Below are positions 42,170-51,517 of a stretch of 64,000 nucleotides of DNA, piece after piece. The notes beneath the pieces were generated by a model, which did not search any database, was not told the DNA's origin, and worked only from the letters and a program-made list of their open reading frames with translations. The translations under genes were made by a program, and so were the position numbers. Position 1 is the stretch's first letter, and each line of letters begins with the position of its first letter. The DNA is from Bacteroidia bacterium (GTDB lineage Bacteria; Bacteroidota; Bacteroidia; Cytophagales; Flammeovirgaceae): NCBI GenBank assembly GCA_030425505.1, contig JAUIAB010000011.1, positions 1 to 64,000 on the forward strand. Reading direction: 5' to 3'.

Positions 42170-43048
42170 ATGACGGAAAATAAACATAAGGCTGGATTTG
42201 TAAGCATTATCGGAAGACCAAATGTGGGCAAGTCTACTTTAATGAATAGTATTGTTGGAGAAAATCTTTCGATCATAACTTCTAAAGCACAAACTACCCG
42301 GCATAGAATAATGGGTATTATCAATCAAGATGATTTGCAGATTGTATATTCTGATACTCCTGGTATTTTATCCCCAAAATATGAATTGCATAACTCGATG
42401 ATGAGTTTTGTACACCAATCTTTAGAGGATGCAGATGTAATCTTATTCATTACCGAGCCAAATTCTAAAGACGAAATAGCTTTAGAATTTATCGAAAATA
42501 CTCAAATACCAATCATAGTTTTAATCAACAAGATTGATCTTTCAGATGAAGTTAAAATTAAAGAAGAGATTGAAAAATGGACTCAAAAACTTACTACTGC
42601 AAAAGCTGTAATTCCTATTTCAGCACTTCACAAGTTTAATTTAAACTATGTTTTTGAAGCTATAAGAAATCATGTTCCAGAACATCCACCATTTTTCCCT
42701 AAAGATGAGCTGACAGATAAATCGATGCGCTTTTTTGCTTCTGAGATACTAAGAGAAAAAATTATGCTCAATTACAGAGAAGAAGTTCCTTATTCTTGCG
42801 AGGTTCTCATAGAGCGGTTTAAAGATAGTGATGATATTATTAGAATATCTGCTGTCATTTTAGTGGAAAGAGACTCTCAAAAAAGTATTGTAATTGGCAA
42901 ACAAGGTAATATGCTTCAAATTATAGGAAAAAAAGCTCGTTTGGATATGGAAAAGTTTTTTGGAAAAAAGGTTTTTTTAGAGCAATATGTAAAAGTCGAG
43001 CCTGATTGGAGGAAAAATAAATACAAGCTATCTAAACTGGGTTATTAA
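42170..43048 (+). CDS. era: GTPase Era
   Basis: A 292-residue essential GTPase for small-subunit ribosome maturation. G1 GRPNVGKST (14-22), G3 DTPG, G4 NKID, and a C-terminal KH domain with VIGKQGNMLQIIGKKAR that binds the 3' end of 16S rRNA. Length is normal. It stands alone on the plus strand, followed by a small frame and a bidirectional terminator. Confidence 0.96.
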   Translation: MTENKHKAGFVSIIGRPNVGKSTLMNSIVGENLSIITSKAQTTRHRIMGIINQDDLQIVYSDTPGILSPKYELHNSMMSFVHQSLEDADVILFITEPNSKDEIALEFIENTQIPIIVLINKIDLSDEVKIKEEIEKWTQKLTTAKAVIPISALHKFNLNYVFEAIRNHVPEHPPFFPKDELTDKSMRFFASEILREKIMLNYREEVPYSCEVLIERFKDSDDIIRISAVILVERDSQKSIVIGKQGNMLQIIGKKARLDMEKFFGKKVFLEQYVKVEPDWRKNKYKLSKLGY

Positions 43049-43127
43049 TCTATCTTTTTTTTTGTCATAATATTAAACTTATTTGTCCGTAATAGAAAGG
43101 TAAGTTCAATATTAAAAACTAGTGAAA

Positions 43128-43301
43128 ATGGTTATAAAGAAGAATTTCAAGAAATTAGTGAATTTTAAATCTACTCAAAATAAATATATTGAGCGTTTTA
43201 ACATGGTGGTTAAAACTTTTGAGGAGTTTATAGAAGAAGAAAATAATAGACCTAATCAGGAAATAAAAAATAGATATAGTTTAATACAACAAATGCTCTA
43301 A
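43128..43301 (+). CDS. Small basic protein, 57 residues
   Basis: An open frame from ATG 43128 to TAA 43301 with a basic first half (MVIKKNFKKLVNFKSTQNKY) and an acidic-helical second half (KTFEEFIEEENNRP). It ends 4 bases before a strong terminator and shares era's strand, which supports a real gene. No family recognised. Confidence 0.5.
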   Translation: MVIKKNFKKLVNFKSTQNKYIERFNMVVKTFEEFIEEENNRPNQEIKNRYSLIQQML

Positions 43302-43304
43302 AAG

Positions 43305-43339
43305 AAAGCCTTTCTATATTTAGGTTTTAGAAAGGCTTT
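43305..43339. terminator. Bidirectional terminator between the small gene and rho
   Basis: AAAGCCTTTCTA (43305-43316) and its exact complement (43328-43339) around an 11-base loop, with T-rich sequence on the plus side and near T tracts on the other. Confidence 0.8.
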
Positions 43340-43347
43340 TTCATGTA

Positions 43348-44964
43348 TTATCTATTCATGGATATTAGGAACTCTTCGTTGTTTCTCGTACCATTCATGT
43401 TATTTAATAAGTAGTCCATTGCTTCATTAGAATGCATATCAGACATAAATTTCCTTAGTATCCAAACTCTGGATAAGCTTTCTTTATCTAAAAGAAGATC
43501 TTCTCTTCTTGTTCCAGAAGCTGGGACATCAATAGCAGGATAAACTCTCTTATTAGCAAGTTTTCTATCTAACTGAAGCTCCATGTTACCAGTACCCTTA
43601 AATTCTTCGAAAATCACTTCATCCATCTTAGAACCAGTCTCAATAAGAGCTGTTGCAATTATCGTTAATGATCCCCCATTTTCTACGTTTCTAGCAGCAC
43701 CAAAAAACCGTTTTGGCTTATGTAATGCGTTAGCATCAACACCACCAGTTAATATTTTTCCTGAAGAAGGTGCAACAGTATTATATGCTCTTGCAAGCCT
43801 TGTTATCGAATCAAGTAAAATCACAACATCATGACCACACTCTACCATTCTTTTTGCTTTTTCTAAAACGATAGATGATACTTTCACGTGCTTATCTGCC
43901 TGCTCATCAAAAGTGGATGCTACTACTTCACCTTGTACACTCCTAGCCATATCTGTTACTTCTTCTGGCCTTTCATCTACTAGTAGTACTATCAGGTAGC
44001 ACTCAGGGTGATTTTTGGCAATTGCATTAGCTACTTCCTTTAAAAGTACTGTTTTACCCGTTTTGGGCTGAGCCACAATCATACCTCTTTGTCCTTTTCC
44101 AATAGGTGCAAAAAGGTCTAGTATTCTTGTAGAATAGACATTTGGTTTAGTACTTAGGTTTAACCTTTCATTGGGAAATAAAGGAGTAAGGTATTCAAAA
44201 GGTACTCTATCTCTTATTTCATCTGTAGTTTTCCCGTTAACATTATTTACTTTAAGAAGGGCAAAGTACTTTTCCCCATCTTTAGGGGGTCTTATTTGAC
44301 CATTAACTGTGTCACCTGTTTTTAGTCCAAATAACTTAATTTGAGATGGAGAAACATATATATCATCTGGGCTTGCCAAATAGTTGTAATCCGATGATCT
44401 TAAAAACCCATATCCATCTTGCATTATTTCAAGCACACCCTCGTTTTCAATAGCACCGTCAAATTCTTTTATATTGAAGCTTGGAGTGTTTCCAAAACTT
44501 TGTATTCGCTTATTTTGGTGCGAATTTGTATTTTCCTGGCTATTATTATTGGACTTAGATACAGGTTTTCTATCAGGCATCTTTATTTTACGAGCCCTCT
44601 CTTCCATCTCTTTGATTTTCTTTTTCTCTGCATCCTCTTTTTCAGTAGACTCCTGTTCTTTTACTGTTTTCTTTTCTGGGTGTGTCTTTTTAATTGGCAC
44701 AACTGGTGAGGCTTTTACGTCTCTTTTTTTCAACTGTGGCTTTTTTACAGGATTTTCTTCCTTAGCTAAATTTTCTTCTGAAACTCTAGAACTCTCAGTT
44801 GTTTTCTTTGGTAGCTTGCTATCTGGAAGTATAGCTTGTTTATCTAATATCTTATAGATTAAGTCTTTCTTAGGAGTTTTGGTATTGTATTTTATTTCTA
44901 ACTCATCTGCTATCTTTTTAAGCTCTGATAGCAACCTTACTTCTAATTCTTCTAATGTATACAT
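43348..44964 (-). CDS. rho: Transcription termination factor Rho
   Basis: A 538-residue RNA helicase. N-terminal helical SAP-like part ([19 protein letters not shown]), then an insertion of about 110 charged residues rich in Lys and Glu, the RNA-binding domain ([20 protein letters not shown]), the P-loop [11 protein letters not shown] near 300, and [33 protein letters not shown]. The long charged insertion is frequent in Bacteroidota Rho. Catalyses RNA release at Rho-dependent ends. Confidence 0.96.
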   Translation of the reverse strand: MYTLEELEVRLLSELKKIADELEIKYNTKTPKKDLIYKILDKQAILPDSKLPKKTTESSRVSEENLAKEENPVKKPQLKKRDVKASPVVPIKKTHPEKKTVKEQESTEKEDAEKKKIKEMEERARKIKMPDRKPVSKSNNNSQENTNSHQNKRIQSFGNTPSFNIKEFDGAIENEGVLEIMQDGYGFLRSSDYNYLASPDDIYVSPSQIKLFGLKTGDTVNGQIRPPKDGEKYFALLKVNNVNGKTTDEIRDRVPFEYLTPLFPNERLNLSTKPNVYSTRILDLFAPIGKGQRGMIVAQPKTGKTVLLKEVANAIAKNHPECYLIVLLVDERPEEVTDMARSVQGEVVASTFDEQADKHVKVSSIVLEKAKRMVECGHDVVILLDSITRLARAYNTVAPSSGKILTGGVDANALHKPKRFFGAARNVENGGSLTIIATALIETGSKMDEVIFEEFKGTGNMELQLDRKLANKRVYPAIDVPASGTRREDLLLDKESLSRVWILRKFMSDMHSNEAMDYLLNNMNGTRNNEEFLISMNR

Positions 44965-45122
44965 ATATAGGTCTAAATATTTTTATTCTGTTTAATACTC
45001 ATAGCGGTCGGCTTGACATTTAAATTCTTTATAATGTTAAAAGCTTAAGCCAACAATCCAAAATTTAGTTTGAAAGGATAATATTGGCAATTTAAGTTTT
45101 GATTTCAATAAAGAAAGAAGAG

Positions 45123-45196
45123 CGGAACAGACGGGATTCGAACCCGCGACCTCCTGCGTGACAGGCAGGCATTCTAACCAGCTGAACTACTGCTCC
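45123..45196 (-). tRNA. tRNA-Asp(GTC)
   Basis: Minus strand cloverleaf: acceptor GGAGCAG/CTGTTCC (one G.T pair), D arm GTTC-GAAT type, anticodon stem CCTGC/GCAGG with loop CTGTCAC (anticodon GTC), T arm CGGGTTCGAATCCCG, discriminator G. CCA not encoded. Confidence 0.93.
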
Positions 45197-45365
45197 AACG
45201 GAATGCAAATATAGGTCTTTGTTTAAATAAACAAAAAAAATTATCAATAATATTTTTATTCATCTCATTTTCTAACATCAAGTACTTTTTAACTCACTTA
45301 TATTCTAGGATTTATTTCTTTTTCTACGTAATGTGCCTATTATTGTGTTTTAAAAAACCAAAAAA

Positions 45366-46286
45366 ATGAGCTTATTAACAATCGGTTCTGTTGCATTCGA
45401 CGCTATAGAAACCCCCTTTGGCAAAGTAGATAAAATAATCGGAGGAGCTGCCAGCTATATCTCTATAGCTGCTTCTTATTTTGTAAAGCCTGTTAATGTT
45501 GTAGCTGTGATTGGTGAAGATTTTACTTCTAAGGAAATGGAGGTTTTTCATAACCGAAGTGTTAATACTGATGGTATTAATGTGAAGAAAGGGGAAAAGT
45601 CTTTTTTTTGGTCAGGGCGATATCATAACGACATGAACTCTAGAGATACATTAGTTACAGAACCTAATGTTATGGAAGACTTTAATCCAGAAATTCCTGA
45701 ATCTTACCAAGACTGTGAGTTTTTAATGTTAGGGAATTTAGATCCTATAATCCAGATGAGGGCTCTCAAAAATTTAAAAAAAAGGCCTTCTTTAGTTGTA
45801 CTAGATACTATGAATTTTTGGATGGATACCAAAAGAGAGTATTTGGACGAAATCTTAAAAGAAGTTGACATTTTATCTCTTAATGATGAAGAAGCAAGAC
45901 AACTAACTTCTGAATACTCACTAGTCAAAGCTGCTAAGAAAATTTTAAGCTTAGGCTTAAAATATGTAGTGATCAAGAAAGGTGAGCATGGCGCTCTTTT
46001 ATTTGGAAAAGAAAATATCTTTTTTGTTCCTGCTATTCCTCTTGAGGAAGTTTTCGACCCTACAGGTGCTGGGGATACTTTTGCTGGTGGCTTTATAGGC
46101 TACTTAGCTAAAACAAAAGACTTAAGTTTTCAAAGTATTAAAAAGGCAGTAATTCACGGTACTACTATGGCCTCTTTTTGTGTAGAAAAGTTTGGTCCAG
46201 AAAGACTACTAGACCTAACTGACTTAGAAATAAAAAATAGATATCAAGAAGTAATTAACCTCACCCAAGTAGAGTATACTGTTTAG
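45366..46286 (+). CDS. PfkB-family sugar kinase
   Basis: A 306-residue ribokinase-like kinase. GGAASYISIAAS near 27-38 is the N-terminal glycine signature, and DPTGAGDTFAGGFIGYL (about 231-247) the C-terminal one with the catalytic Asp. It binds ATP and phosphorylates a sugar or nucleoside; the sequence does not tell which. Followed 19 bases on by idi, perhaps cotranscribed. Confidence 0.9.
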   Translation: MSLLTIGSVAFDAIETPFGKVDKIIGGAASYISIAASYFVKPVNVVAVIGEDFTSKEMEVFHNRSVNTDGINVKKGEKSFFWSGRYHNDMNSRDTLVTEPNVMEDFNPEIPESYQDCEFLMLGNLDPIIQMRALKNLKKRPSLVVLDTMNFWMDTKREYLDEILKEVDILSLNDEEARQLTSEYSLVKAAKKILSLGLKYVVIKKGEHGALLFGKENIFFVPAIPLEEVFDPTGAGDTFAGGFIGYLAKTKDLSFQSIKKAVIHGTTMASFCVEKFGPERLLDLTDLEIKNRYQEVINLTQVEYTV

Positions 46287-46305
46287 TTAAATTATTTCAT
46301 ACCCT

Positions 46306-46812
46306 ATGAATGAGCAGGTCATTCTAGTTAATAATGATGATGAGGTTGTTGGTTATGAAGATAAGTTAATTGCCCACGAAAAGGGACTGCTCCACAGAGC
46401 TATTTCTGTTTTAATTTTCGGGGAAAAAGGTTGGCTACTCCAACAAAGAGCTTCTGAGAAGTATCATTGCGGAAACTTATGGACAAATACCTGCTGCACC
46501 CATCCTAGAAAAGCAGAAGATAACCTCTCTTCTGCTAAAAGAAGGCTATGGGAAGAAATGGGAATTACAAATGTAAAGCTTCACTATGCATTTTCTTTTA
46601 TTTATAAGACTACTTTCAATAATGACTTAACTGAACATGAGTTAGATCATGTTTTTATCGGTTACTCAAATAATACCCCTCAAGTAAATTTAAGTGAAGT
46701 AAAAGATTATAAGTGGATTCAAAACAACATTCTTGCTGAAGAGATTCAAGTCTCGCCCAACTTATTCACGCCATGGTTTAAAGCTATTGCTATAAAGTTT
46801 TTTTTGTTATGA
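46306..46812 (+). CDS. idi: Isopentenyl-diphosphate delta-isomerase, type I
   Basis: A 168-residue Nudix enzyme that interconverts IPP and DMAPP for isoprenoid synthesis. AHEKGLLHRA has the metal-binding His residues, WTNTCCTHPR the catalytic Cys (63/64), AKRRLWEEMG the Nudix helix, and LTEHELDHVF the second metal site. The length fits the short bacterial type. Downstream of the PfkB kinase gene. Confidence 0.94.
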   Translation: MNEQVILVNNDDEVVGYEDKLIAHEKGLLHRAISVLIFGEKGWLLQQRASEKYHCGNLWTNTCCTHPRKAEDNLSSAKRRLWEEMGITNVKLHYAFSFIYKTTFNNDLTEHELDHVFIGYSNNTPQVNLSEVKDYKWIQNNILAEEIQVSPNLFTPWFKAIAIKFFLL

Positions 46813-46821
46813 CAAATAAAA

Positions 46822-46848
46822 AAGGCTTTATCAATCTAATAAAGCCTT
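46822..46848. terminator. Terminator between idi and the adenosyltransferase gene
   Basis: AAGGCTTTAT (46822-46831) and ATAAAGCCTT (46839-46848) pair over 10 bp between convergent genes; a T tract follows on the minus strand. Confidence 0.75.
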
Positions 46849-46951
46849 AGTCTAGTAAATATGAAAATGAAAAAACTATAATTTCTACATTATATTTTGT
46901 TTTCTTGAACGAGAGTTTTCTTCTTTAAGTTTCTTTATCAGTATTATTTTT

Positions 46952-47503
46952 TCATCCTATCCAAATATTCTCCTCTACTTTGAGCTCACAACTCATCTTT
47001 CTAGATAAGACAAATAAATAATCCGATAATCTATTAAGATAGGTATTATATATATAAAATTTCTCGTCAACTCTGCTCTCCAAACCTACAAGCCTTCTTT
47101 CTGCTCTCCTGCATACAACTCTTGCAATATGGGCGAAAGCCACATCTTTATGACCTCCTGGCAATATGAAGTTTTTCAAAGCTGGCAAAGTTAGTTGCAT
47201 TTCATCTACATGATTCTCTAAAGCAGAGATAGAGTCTTTATCCATATTTGGCAAGCTCGCTTTAACTTTTTCTGAAGCATTTCCTGCAGCAATTCTAGAA
47301 CCGATTATAAATAAGTTTTCCTGTATTGAATTAAGGAAATATTTTCTTTTACTATTAATTTTTAATTCTTTAAGTAAACCAATGTAGCAGTTTAACTCGT
47401 CAATAGTTCCATAGCACTCTATTCTTTCATCAGATTTATCAACTCTTTCCCCACTCAATAGAGATGTTTTGCCAGTATCCCCTGTCTTTGTATATATTTT
47501 CAT
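46952..47503 (-). CDS. PduO-type corrinoid adenosyltransferase
   Basis: A 183-residue ATP:cob(I)alamin adenosyltransferase. The ATP loop KIYTKTGDTGKTSLL is at the N-terminus, then ECYGTIDELNCYIGLL, and ARVVCRRAERRLV with the conserved Arg/Glu pair. It makes adenosylcobalamin, needed by B12-dependent enzymes. Monocistronic; no other cobalamin gene is nearby, so it probably serves salvage. Confidence 0.93.
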   Translation of the reverse strand: MKIYTKTGDTGKTSLLSGERVDKSDERIECYGTIDELNCYIGLLKELKINSKRKYFLNSIQENLFIIGSRIAAGNASEKVKASLPNMDKDSISALENHVDEMQLTLPALKNFILPGGHKDVAFAHIARVVCRRAERRLVGLESRVDEKFYIYNTYLNRLSDYLFVLSRKMSCELKVEENIWIG

Positions 47504-47592
47504 TTTAATAAGTTTTGTGCTAAATAAACTACATTGAAGCCAAATAATCTATATAAAATCTGATGTTACTTAATAGATCTCAACTAAACTAT

Positions 47593-47622
47593 TATGCTTT
47601 TATGCTTTTATGCTTTTATGCT
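47593..47622. repeat. Octamer tandem repeat
   Basis: TATGCTTT is repeated 3.75 times in the gap between the rplT terminator and the adenosyltransferase gene. Possibly slippage-prone DNA; no function seen. Confidence 0.8.
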
Positions 47623-47628
47623 AAAAAA

Positions 47629-47660
47629 AAGGTAGAGCTAATAGTAATCAGCTCTACCTT
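47629..47660 (-). terminator. Terminator of the infC-rpmI-rplT operon
   Basis: AAGGTAGAGCT (47629-47639) pairs with AGCTCTACCTT (47650-47660); on the minus strand eight T follow. It is 28 bases past the rplT stop. Confidence 0.88.
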
Positions 47661-47688
47661 CACTTTAAAAAAAAAAGTAAAATTCTAC

Positions 47689-48036
47689 TTATCCTTTTAC
47701 TTTCTCTACAACTGCTTTAAATGCTTCTGGATCATTCATTGCAAGGTTAGCAAGAGTTTTTCTATTTAACTCCAACCCTAGGCTGTTAACCTTGCCCATA
47801 AATTCTGAATATGACATATCGTATTGTCTTACTCCTGCATTTATTCTTTGAATCCAAAGGCTTCTAAATTCTCTTTTTTTCTGCTTTCTATCTCTGTAAG
47901 CATACTGCAAACCTTTCTCAACTGCATTTTTTGCAACTGTCCAAACATTTTTCCTTCTTCCCCAATACCCTTTGGCCTGCTTTAGTATTTTTTTTCTTCT
48001 CGCTCTTGACGCTACGTGATTTACTGATCGTGGCAT
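47689..48036 (-). CDS. rplT: 50S ribosomal protein L20
   Basis: A 115-residue ribosomal protein, full length: [46 protein letters not shown]. An early assembly protein of the large subunit. Last gene of infC-rpmI-rplT, 14 bases after rpmI; the strong terminator follows. Confidence 0.97.
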   Translation of the reverse strand: MPRSVNHVASRARRKKILKQAKGYWGRRKNVWTVAKNAVEKGLQYAYRDRKQKKREFRSLWIQRINAGVRQYDMSYSEFMGKVNSLGLELNRKTLANLAMNDPEAFKAVVEKVKG

Positions 48037-48050
48037 GACACTTTAGTTTT

Positions 48051-48245
48051 TCAAATTCTCAATAATGCTTTAATATTAGGAACATCTGACTTATCAACTA
48101 AAGTTGAATGTGTCAACCTCCTTTTTTGTTTTGTAGTTTTTTTAGTCAGTATATGACTTTTATAAGCGTGCTTTCTCTTGATTTTTCCAGAGCCAGTAAG
48201 CTTAAATCTTTTCTTTGCTCCTGAATTTGTCTTTACTTTCGGCAT
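48051..48245 (-). CDS. rpmI: 50S ribosomal protein L35
   Basis: A 64-residue basic ribosomal protein, full length ([20 protein letters not shown] ... [16 protein letters not shown]). Middle gene of the conserved infC-rpmI-rplT operon. Confidence 0.96.
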   Translation of the reverse strand: MPKVKTNSGAKKRFKLTGSGKIKRKHAYKSHILTKKTTKQKRRLTHSTLVDKSDVPNIKALLRI

Positions 48246-48307
48246 CTTTAATCTCTATTTTTCAAAGAAGACTGCGAAGTTAATAATTGTATCTCGTTAT
48301 ATAAAAT

Positions 48308-48826
48308 TTATTTTTTTTGAAGAAGCGGTGTCATGATAAGAATCATTCTCCTACCCTCCATTTTAATCGGCTGTTCTACTTTACCATAATCTTTTAATTC
48401 TTCTACAAAACGTTGTAATAAAGCTCTCCCCCTATCCTTAAATACTATAGTTCTACCATAGAAATGCACAAATGTTTTTACTTTATTTCCTGCCTTTAGG
48501 AAGTTTTGTGCATGTTTTAGCTTAAAAGAAAAATCATGATCATCTGTATTAGGACCAAATCTTATTTCTTTTAAAATTGTTTTGTGTGACTTAGCTTTCA
48601 GTTCTTTTTGCTTTTTCTTCTGCATGTATTTAAACTTTGAGTAGTCTACTACTCTACATACAGGTGGGTTAGCTTTAGGGGATATTTCTACCAAATCCAA
48701 TCCTAGTTCGCCTGCTATTTCTAATGCTTCTTCTATGGGATGTATAGCACTTTCAATATCGTCTCCAACAATTCTTACTTCTTTTGCCCTTATTTGTTTA
48801 TTAACTCTATATCTTATTTGCGACAT
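48308..48826 (-). CDS. infC: Translation initiation factor IF-3
   Basis: A 172-residue factor that keeps ribosomal subunits apart and proofreads the start codon. N-domain RVNKQIRAKEVRIVGDD, linker CRVVDYSKFKYMQKKKQKEL, C-domain ILKEIRFGPNTDDHDF and VKTFVHFYGRTIVFKDRG. It begins with ATG rather than the rare AUU of enterobacteria, so start-codon autoregulation of that kind is not expected. Confidence 0.96.
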   Translation of the reverse strand: MSQIRYRVNKQIRAKEVRIVGDDIESAIHPIEEALEIAGELGLDLVEISPKANPPVCRVVDYSKFKYMQKKKQKELKAKSHKTILKEIRFGPNTDDHDFSFKLKHAQNFLKAGNKVKTFVHFYGRTIVFKDRGRALLQRFVEELKDYGKVEQPIKMEGRRMILIMTPLLQKK

Positions 48827-48917
48827 TAAATTTTTTAGTGATGTTTTATTATATTTTTTGCAAATATAGCCTATCTCTTAATATTACTAGTAGTTAGATA
48901 CTAACTTTTATTAAAAG

Positions 48918-51236
48918 CTACTTAGTAGACTTTCTTCCTTTTTTCGATTTTGAAACGGTTTTACTAGCTAACTCTTCACATTTTTCAAATGTAATTGTTT
49001 CTGCTTCTTCCTCTTTTGGCATTTTTACATTCTTACCTTTGAAGTATATATACGGTCCCCACCTTCCATTTAAGATCTTCACTTCAGGATCTTCTTCAAA
49101 TACTCTTATTATTTTCTTGGCATCTTTTTCCCTTTTCTCTAAGATGAGGCTTTTTGCAGTTTCCAGGTTTACAGATAGAGGGTCATGTTCTTTTCCTAAA
49201 GAAGTAAATTTTCCATCATGCTTTAAGTAAGGCCCAAATCTTCCTATAGCCGCTGTTACTTCTTTATCTTCAAAAATGCCAATTATTCTTGGAAGCTTAA
49301 ATAACTCTAGTGCTTCTTCCAATGTTATTTTCTCCAGATATTGCCCTTTTAGGAGAGAAGCATATTTTGGCTTTTCTTCATCCTCATTATCGCCTATTTG
49401 TACATAAGGTCCATACTTTCCTAATTTTGCAAATACTTCTTTTCCTGTTACAGGATCAACACCGAGTTTTCTAGTTGCTTGACCTGTCGCTCTTTCAGCA
49501 TTTTGAATCGTATCTTCCACTTTAGGGTGAAAATCTTTATAAAAAGTGTCTAGCATACTGCTCCATGCAGAAGTTCCTTTTGCTATCTGATCAAATTGTT
49601 CTTCTACCTTAGCCGTAAAGGAATAATTAACGATTGAAGGAAAGTATTTAACCAAAAAATCGTTTACCACTATGCCTATGTCTGTTGGGTATAGCTTGTT
49701 CTTTTCAGTGCCAGTTATTTCGGTTAGTTCGTTTCTTTTTATCGAATCTTTTTCTAGTGATAGCTCAATGTATTTTCTTTCTTTTCCCTCTCTGGGTTCT
49801 TTTATTACGTAATTTCTCTTTTGTATTGTAGATATTACTGGAGCATATGTAGAAGGTCTACCTATACCCATTTCTTCTAGTTTTTTTACTAAACTAGCTT
49901 CTCCATATCTTGCAGAAGGTCTTGAAAACCTTTGCGTTGATTTAATATTTCTAAGATCTAAATTTTGACCTATTTTTAACGGAGGAAGCATTCCTTTTTC
50001 ATCTTCCGCTTCGTCGTCGTCTACAGACTCCATATATACTTTCAAAAAACCATCAAATACCAGTACCTCTCCTGTTGCCTGAAAGGCTTCACTTGTTGTT
50101 GATATTTCAATATCGGCTATTGTTCTTTCTATTTTAGCTTCTGCCATTTGAGAGGCTACTGCTCTCTTCCAAATAAGATCATATAGTCGACCCTCATCAT
50201 TTGCTGCGCCCTGAATATGCTGGGCAGCAAAATTGGTAGGTCGTATAGCTTCATGGGCTTCTTGCGCACTTGCAGATTTACTTTTATACCTTCTAGGTTC
50301 AGCATATTTCTCACCATAATTGGACTTTATTTCACGGTTTGCAGATGCTATTGCCTCTTCTGAGAGGTTGACTGAGTCGGTTCTCATGTATGATATATGC
50401 CCAGCTTCATAAAGCTTCTGAGCGACAATCATTGTTTTACTTACTGAGTATCCCAACTTTCTACTTGCTTCTTGTTGTAGTGTAGATGTAGTAAAAGGGG
50501 CAGCAGGGGACTTTTTACCTGGTTTTTTTACTAGATCTTTAATTTTAAACTCTGCTCCAGTACACTTTTCTAAGAAAGATTTTGCTTCTTCTTCGCTCTT
50601 AAAGTTTTTTGGAAGTTCTGCCCTTAATGTTTTGTTCTCTTCAACATTAAAGAGTGCAACGACTTTAAAGGATGCTTCAGGGTTAAATTTATCTATCTCT
50701 CTTTCTCTTTCTACGACAAGCCGTACTGCTACTGACTGTACTCTTCCTGCTGACAAGCCTCCTTTTACTTTCTTCCAAAGTACTGGAGAAAGCTCAAAGC
50801 CAACAATTCGATCTAAAATCCTTCTTGCTTGCTGTGCATTAACCAAGTTTATATCTATTGACCTTGGAGAACTTATAGCATTTTGAATAGCTGATTTAGT
50901 AATTTCCCTAAATACTATTCTTCTTGTTTCTTTGTCACTTAAATCCAAAGCTTCATGAAGATGCCATGATATTGCCTCCCCTTCTCTATCATCATCCGTT
51001 GCCAGCCATATTGTTTCAGCTCCTTTAGAAAGTTTCTTCAATTCGTTTACAAGCTGCTTTTTATCACTTGATATTTCGTATTTTGGCTCAAACCCATTAT
51101 CAATATCTATTGCTTTATCTCCCTTAGGTAAGTCTCTTACATGTCCATAGCTTGACTTTACTATGTAATCTTTGCCTAAATATTTTTCAATAGTTTTCGC
51201 TTTTGCAGGAGACTCAACGATAACGAGGTTTTTCAT
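48918..51236 (-). CDS. topA: DNA topoisomerase I
   Basis: A 772-residue type IA topoisomerase that relaxes negative supercoils. Toprim LVIVESPAKAKTIEKYLG at the start and TDDDREGEAISWHL; GGLSAGRVQSVAVRLVVERE; catalytic Tyr in GHISYMRTDS near 283. In place of zinc fingers the C-terminus has topoisomerase C-terminal repeats (KLGKYGPYVQIGD, IGRFGPYLKHDGK, NGRWGPYIYFKGK) and a basic tail, as is common in Bacteroidota. Confidence 0.96.
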   Translation of the reverse strand: MKNLVIVESPAKAKTIEKYLGKDYIVKSSYGHVRDLPKGDKAIDIDNGFEPKYEISSDKKQLVNELKKLSKGAETIWLATDDDREGEAISWHLHEALDLSDKETRRIVFREITKSAIQNAISSPRSIDINLVNAQQARRILDRIVGFELSPVLWKKVKGGLSAGRVQSVAVRLVVEREREIDKFNPEASFKVVALFNVEENKTLRAELPKNFKSEEEAKSFLEKCTGAEFKIKDLVKKPGKKSPAAPFTTSTLQQEASRKLGYSVSKTMIVAQKLYEAGHISYMRTDSVNLSEEAIASANREIKSNYGEKYAEPRRYKSKSASAQEAHEAIRPTNFAAQHIQGAANDEGRLYDLIWKRAVASQMAEAKIERTIADIEISTTSEAFQATGEVLVFDGFLKVYMESVDDDEAEDEKGMLPPLKIGQNLDLRNIKSTQRFSRPSARYGEASLVKKLEEMGIGRPSTYAPVISTIQKRNYVIKEPREGKERKYIELSLEKDSIKRNELTEITGTEKNKLYPTDIGIVVNDFLVKYFPSIVNYSFTAKVEEQFDQIAKGTSAWSSMLDTFYKDFHPKVEDTIQNAERATGQATRKLGVDPVTGKEVFAKLGKYGPYVQIGDNEDEEKPKYASLLKGQYLEKITLEEALELFKLPRIIGIFEDKEVTAAIGRFGPYLKHDGKFTSLGKEHDPLSVNLETAKSLILEKREKDAKKIIRVFEEDPEVKILNGRWGPYIYFKGKNVKMPKEEEAETITFEKCEELASKTVSKSKKGRKSTK

Positions 51237-51452
51237 TTATTTTTTATTTGATCTAAAAATATCAGTTTGCGATATATTTAATGTAATTAATTAAACTTTT
51301 GTTTCGAAGTTGCTTAATATTTCAAACAAAAGTATTTGAAAGACTTCAATTCCAAAATCTTTTTTTGATTTTGTGACTAAAATCTTAGTGTAGCAAGACT
51401 TTTTTAAAGCTCATACTAAGGTCCAATAAAACGCTCATCTATGTGATATTTT

Positions 51453-51503
51453 AGCATAAAAAAAGACATTTAGCTGTAATAGCTAAATGTCTTTTTTTAT
51501 GCT
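51453..51503. terminator. Strong bidirectional terminator after rpoC
   Basis: Arms 51453-51475 and 51481-51503 are perfectly complementary over 23 bp with a 5-base loop; inner A and T tracts serve either strand. It is 15 bases past the rpoC stop. Confidence 0.9.
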
Positions 51504-51517
51504 GTATTTTAAACCTA

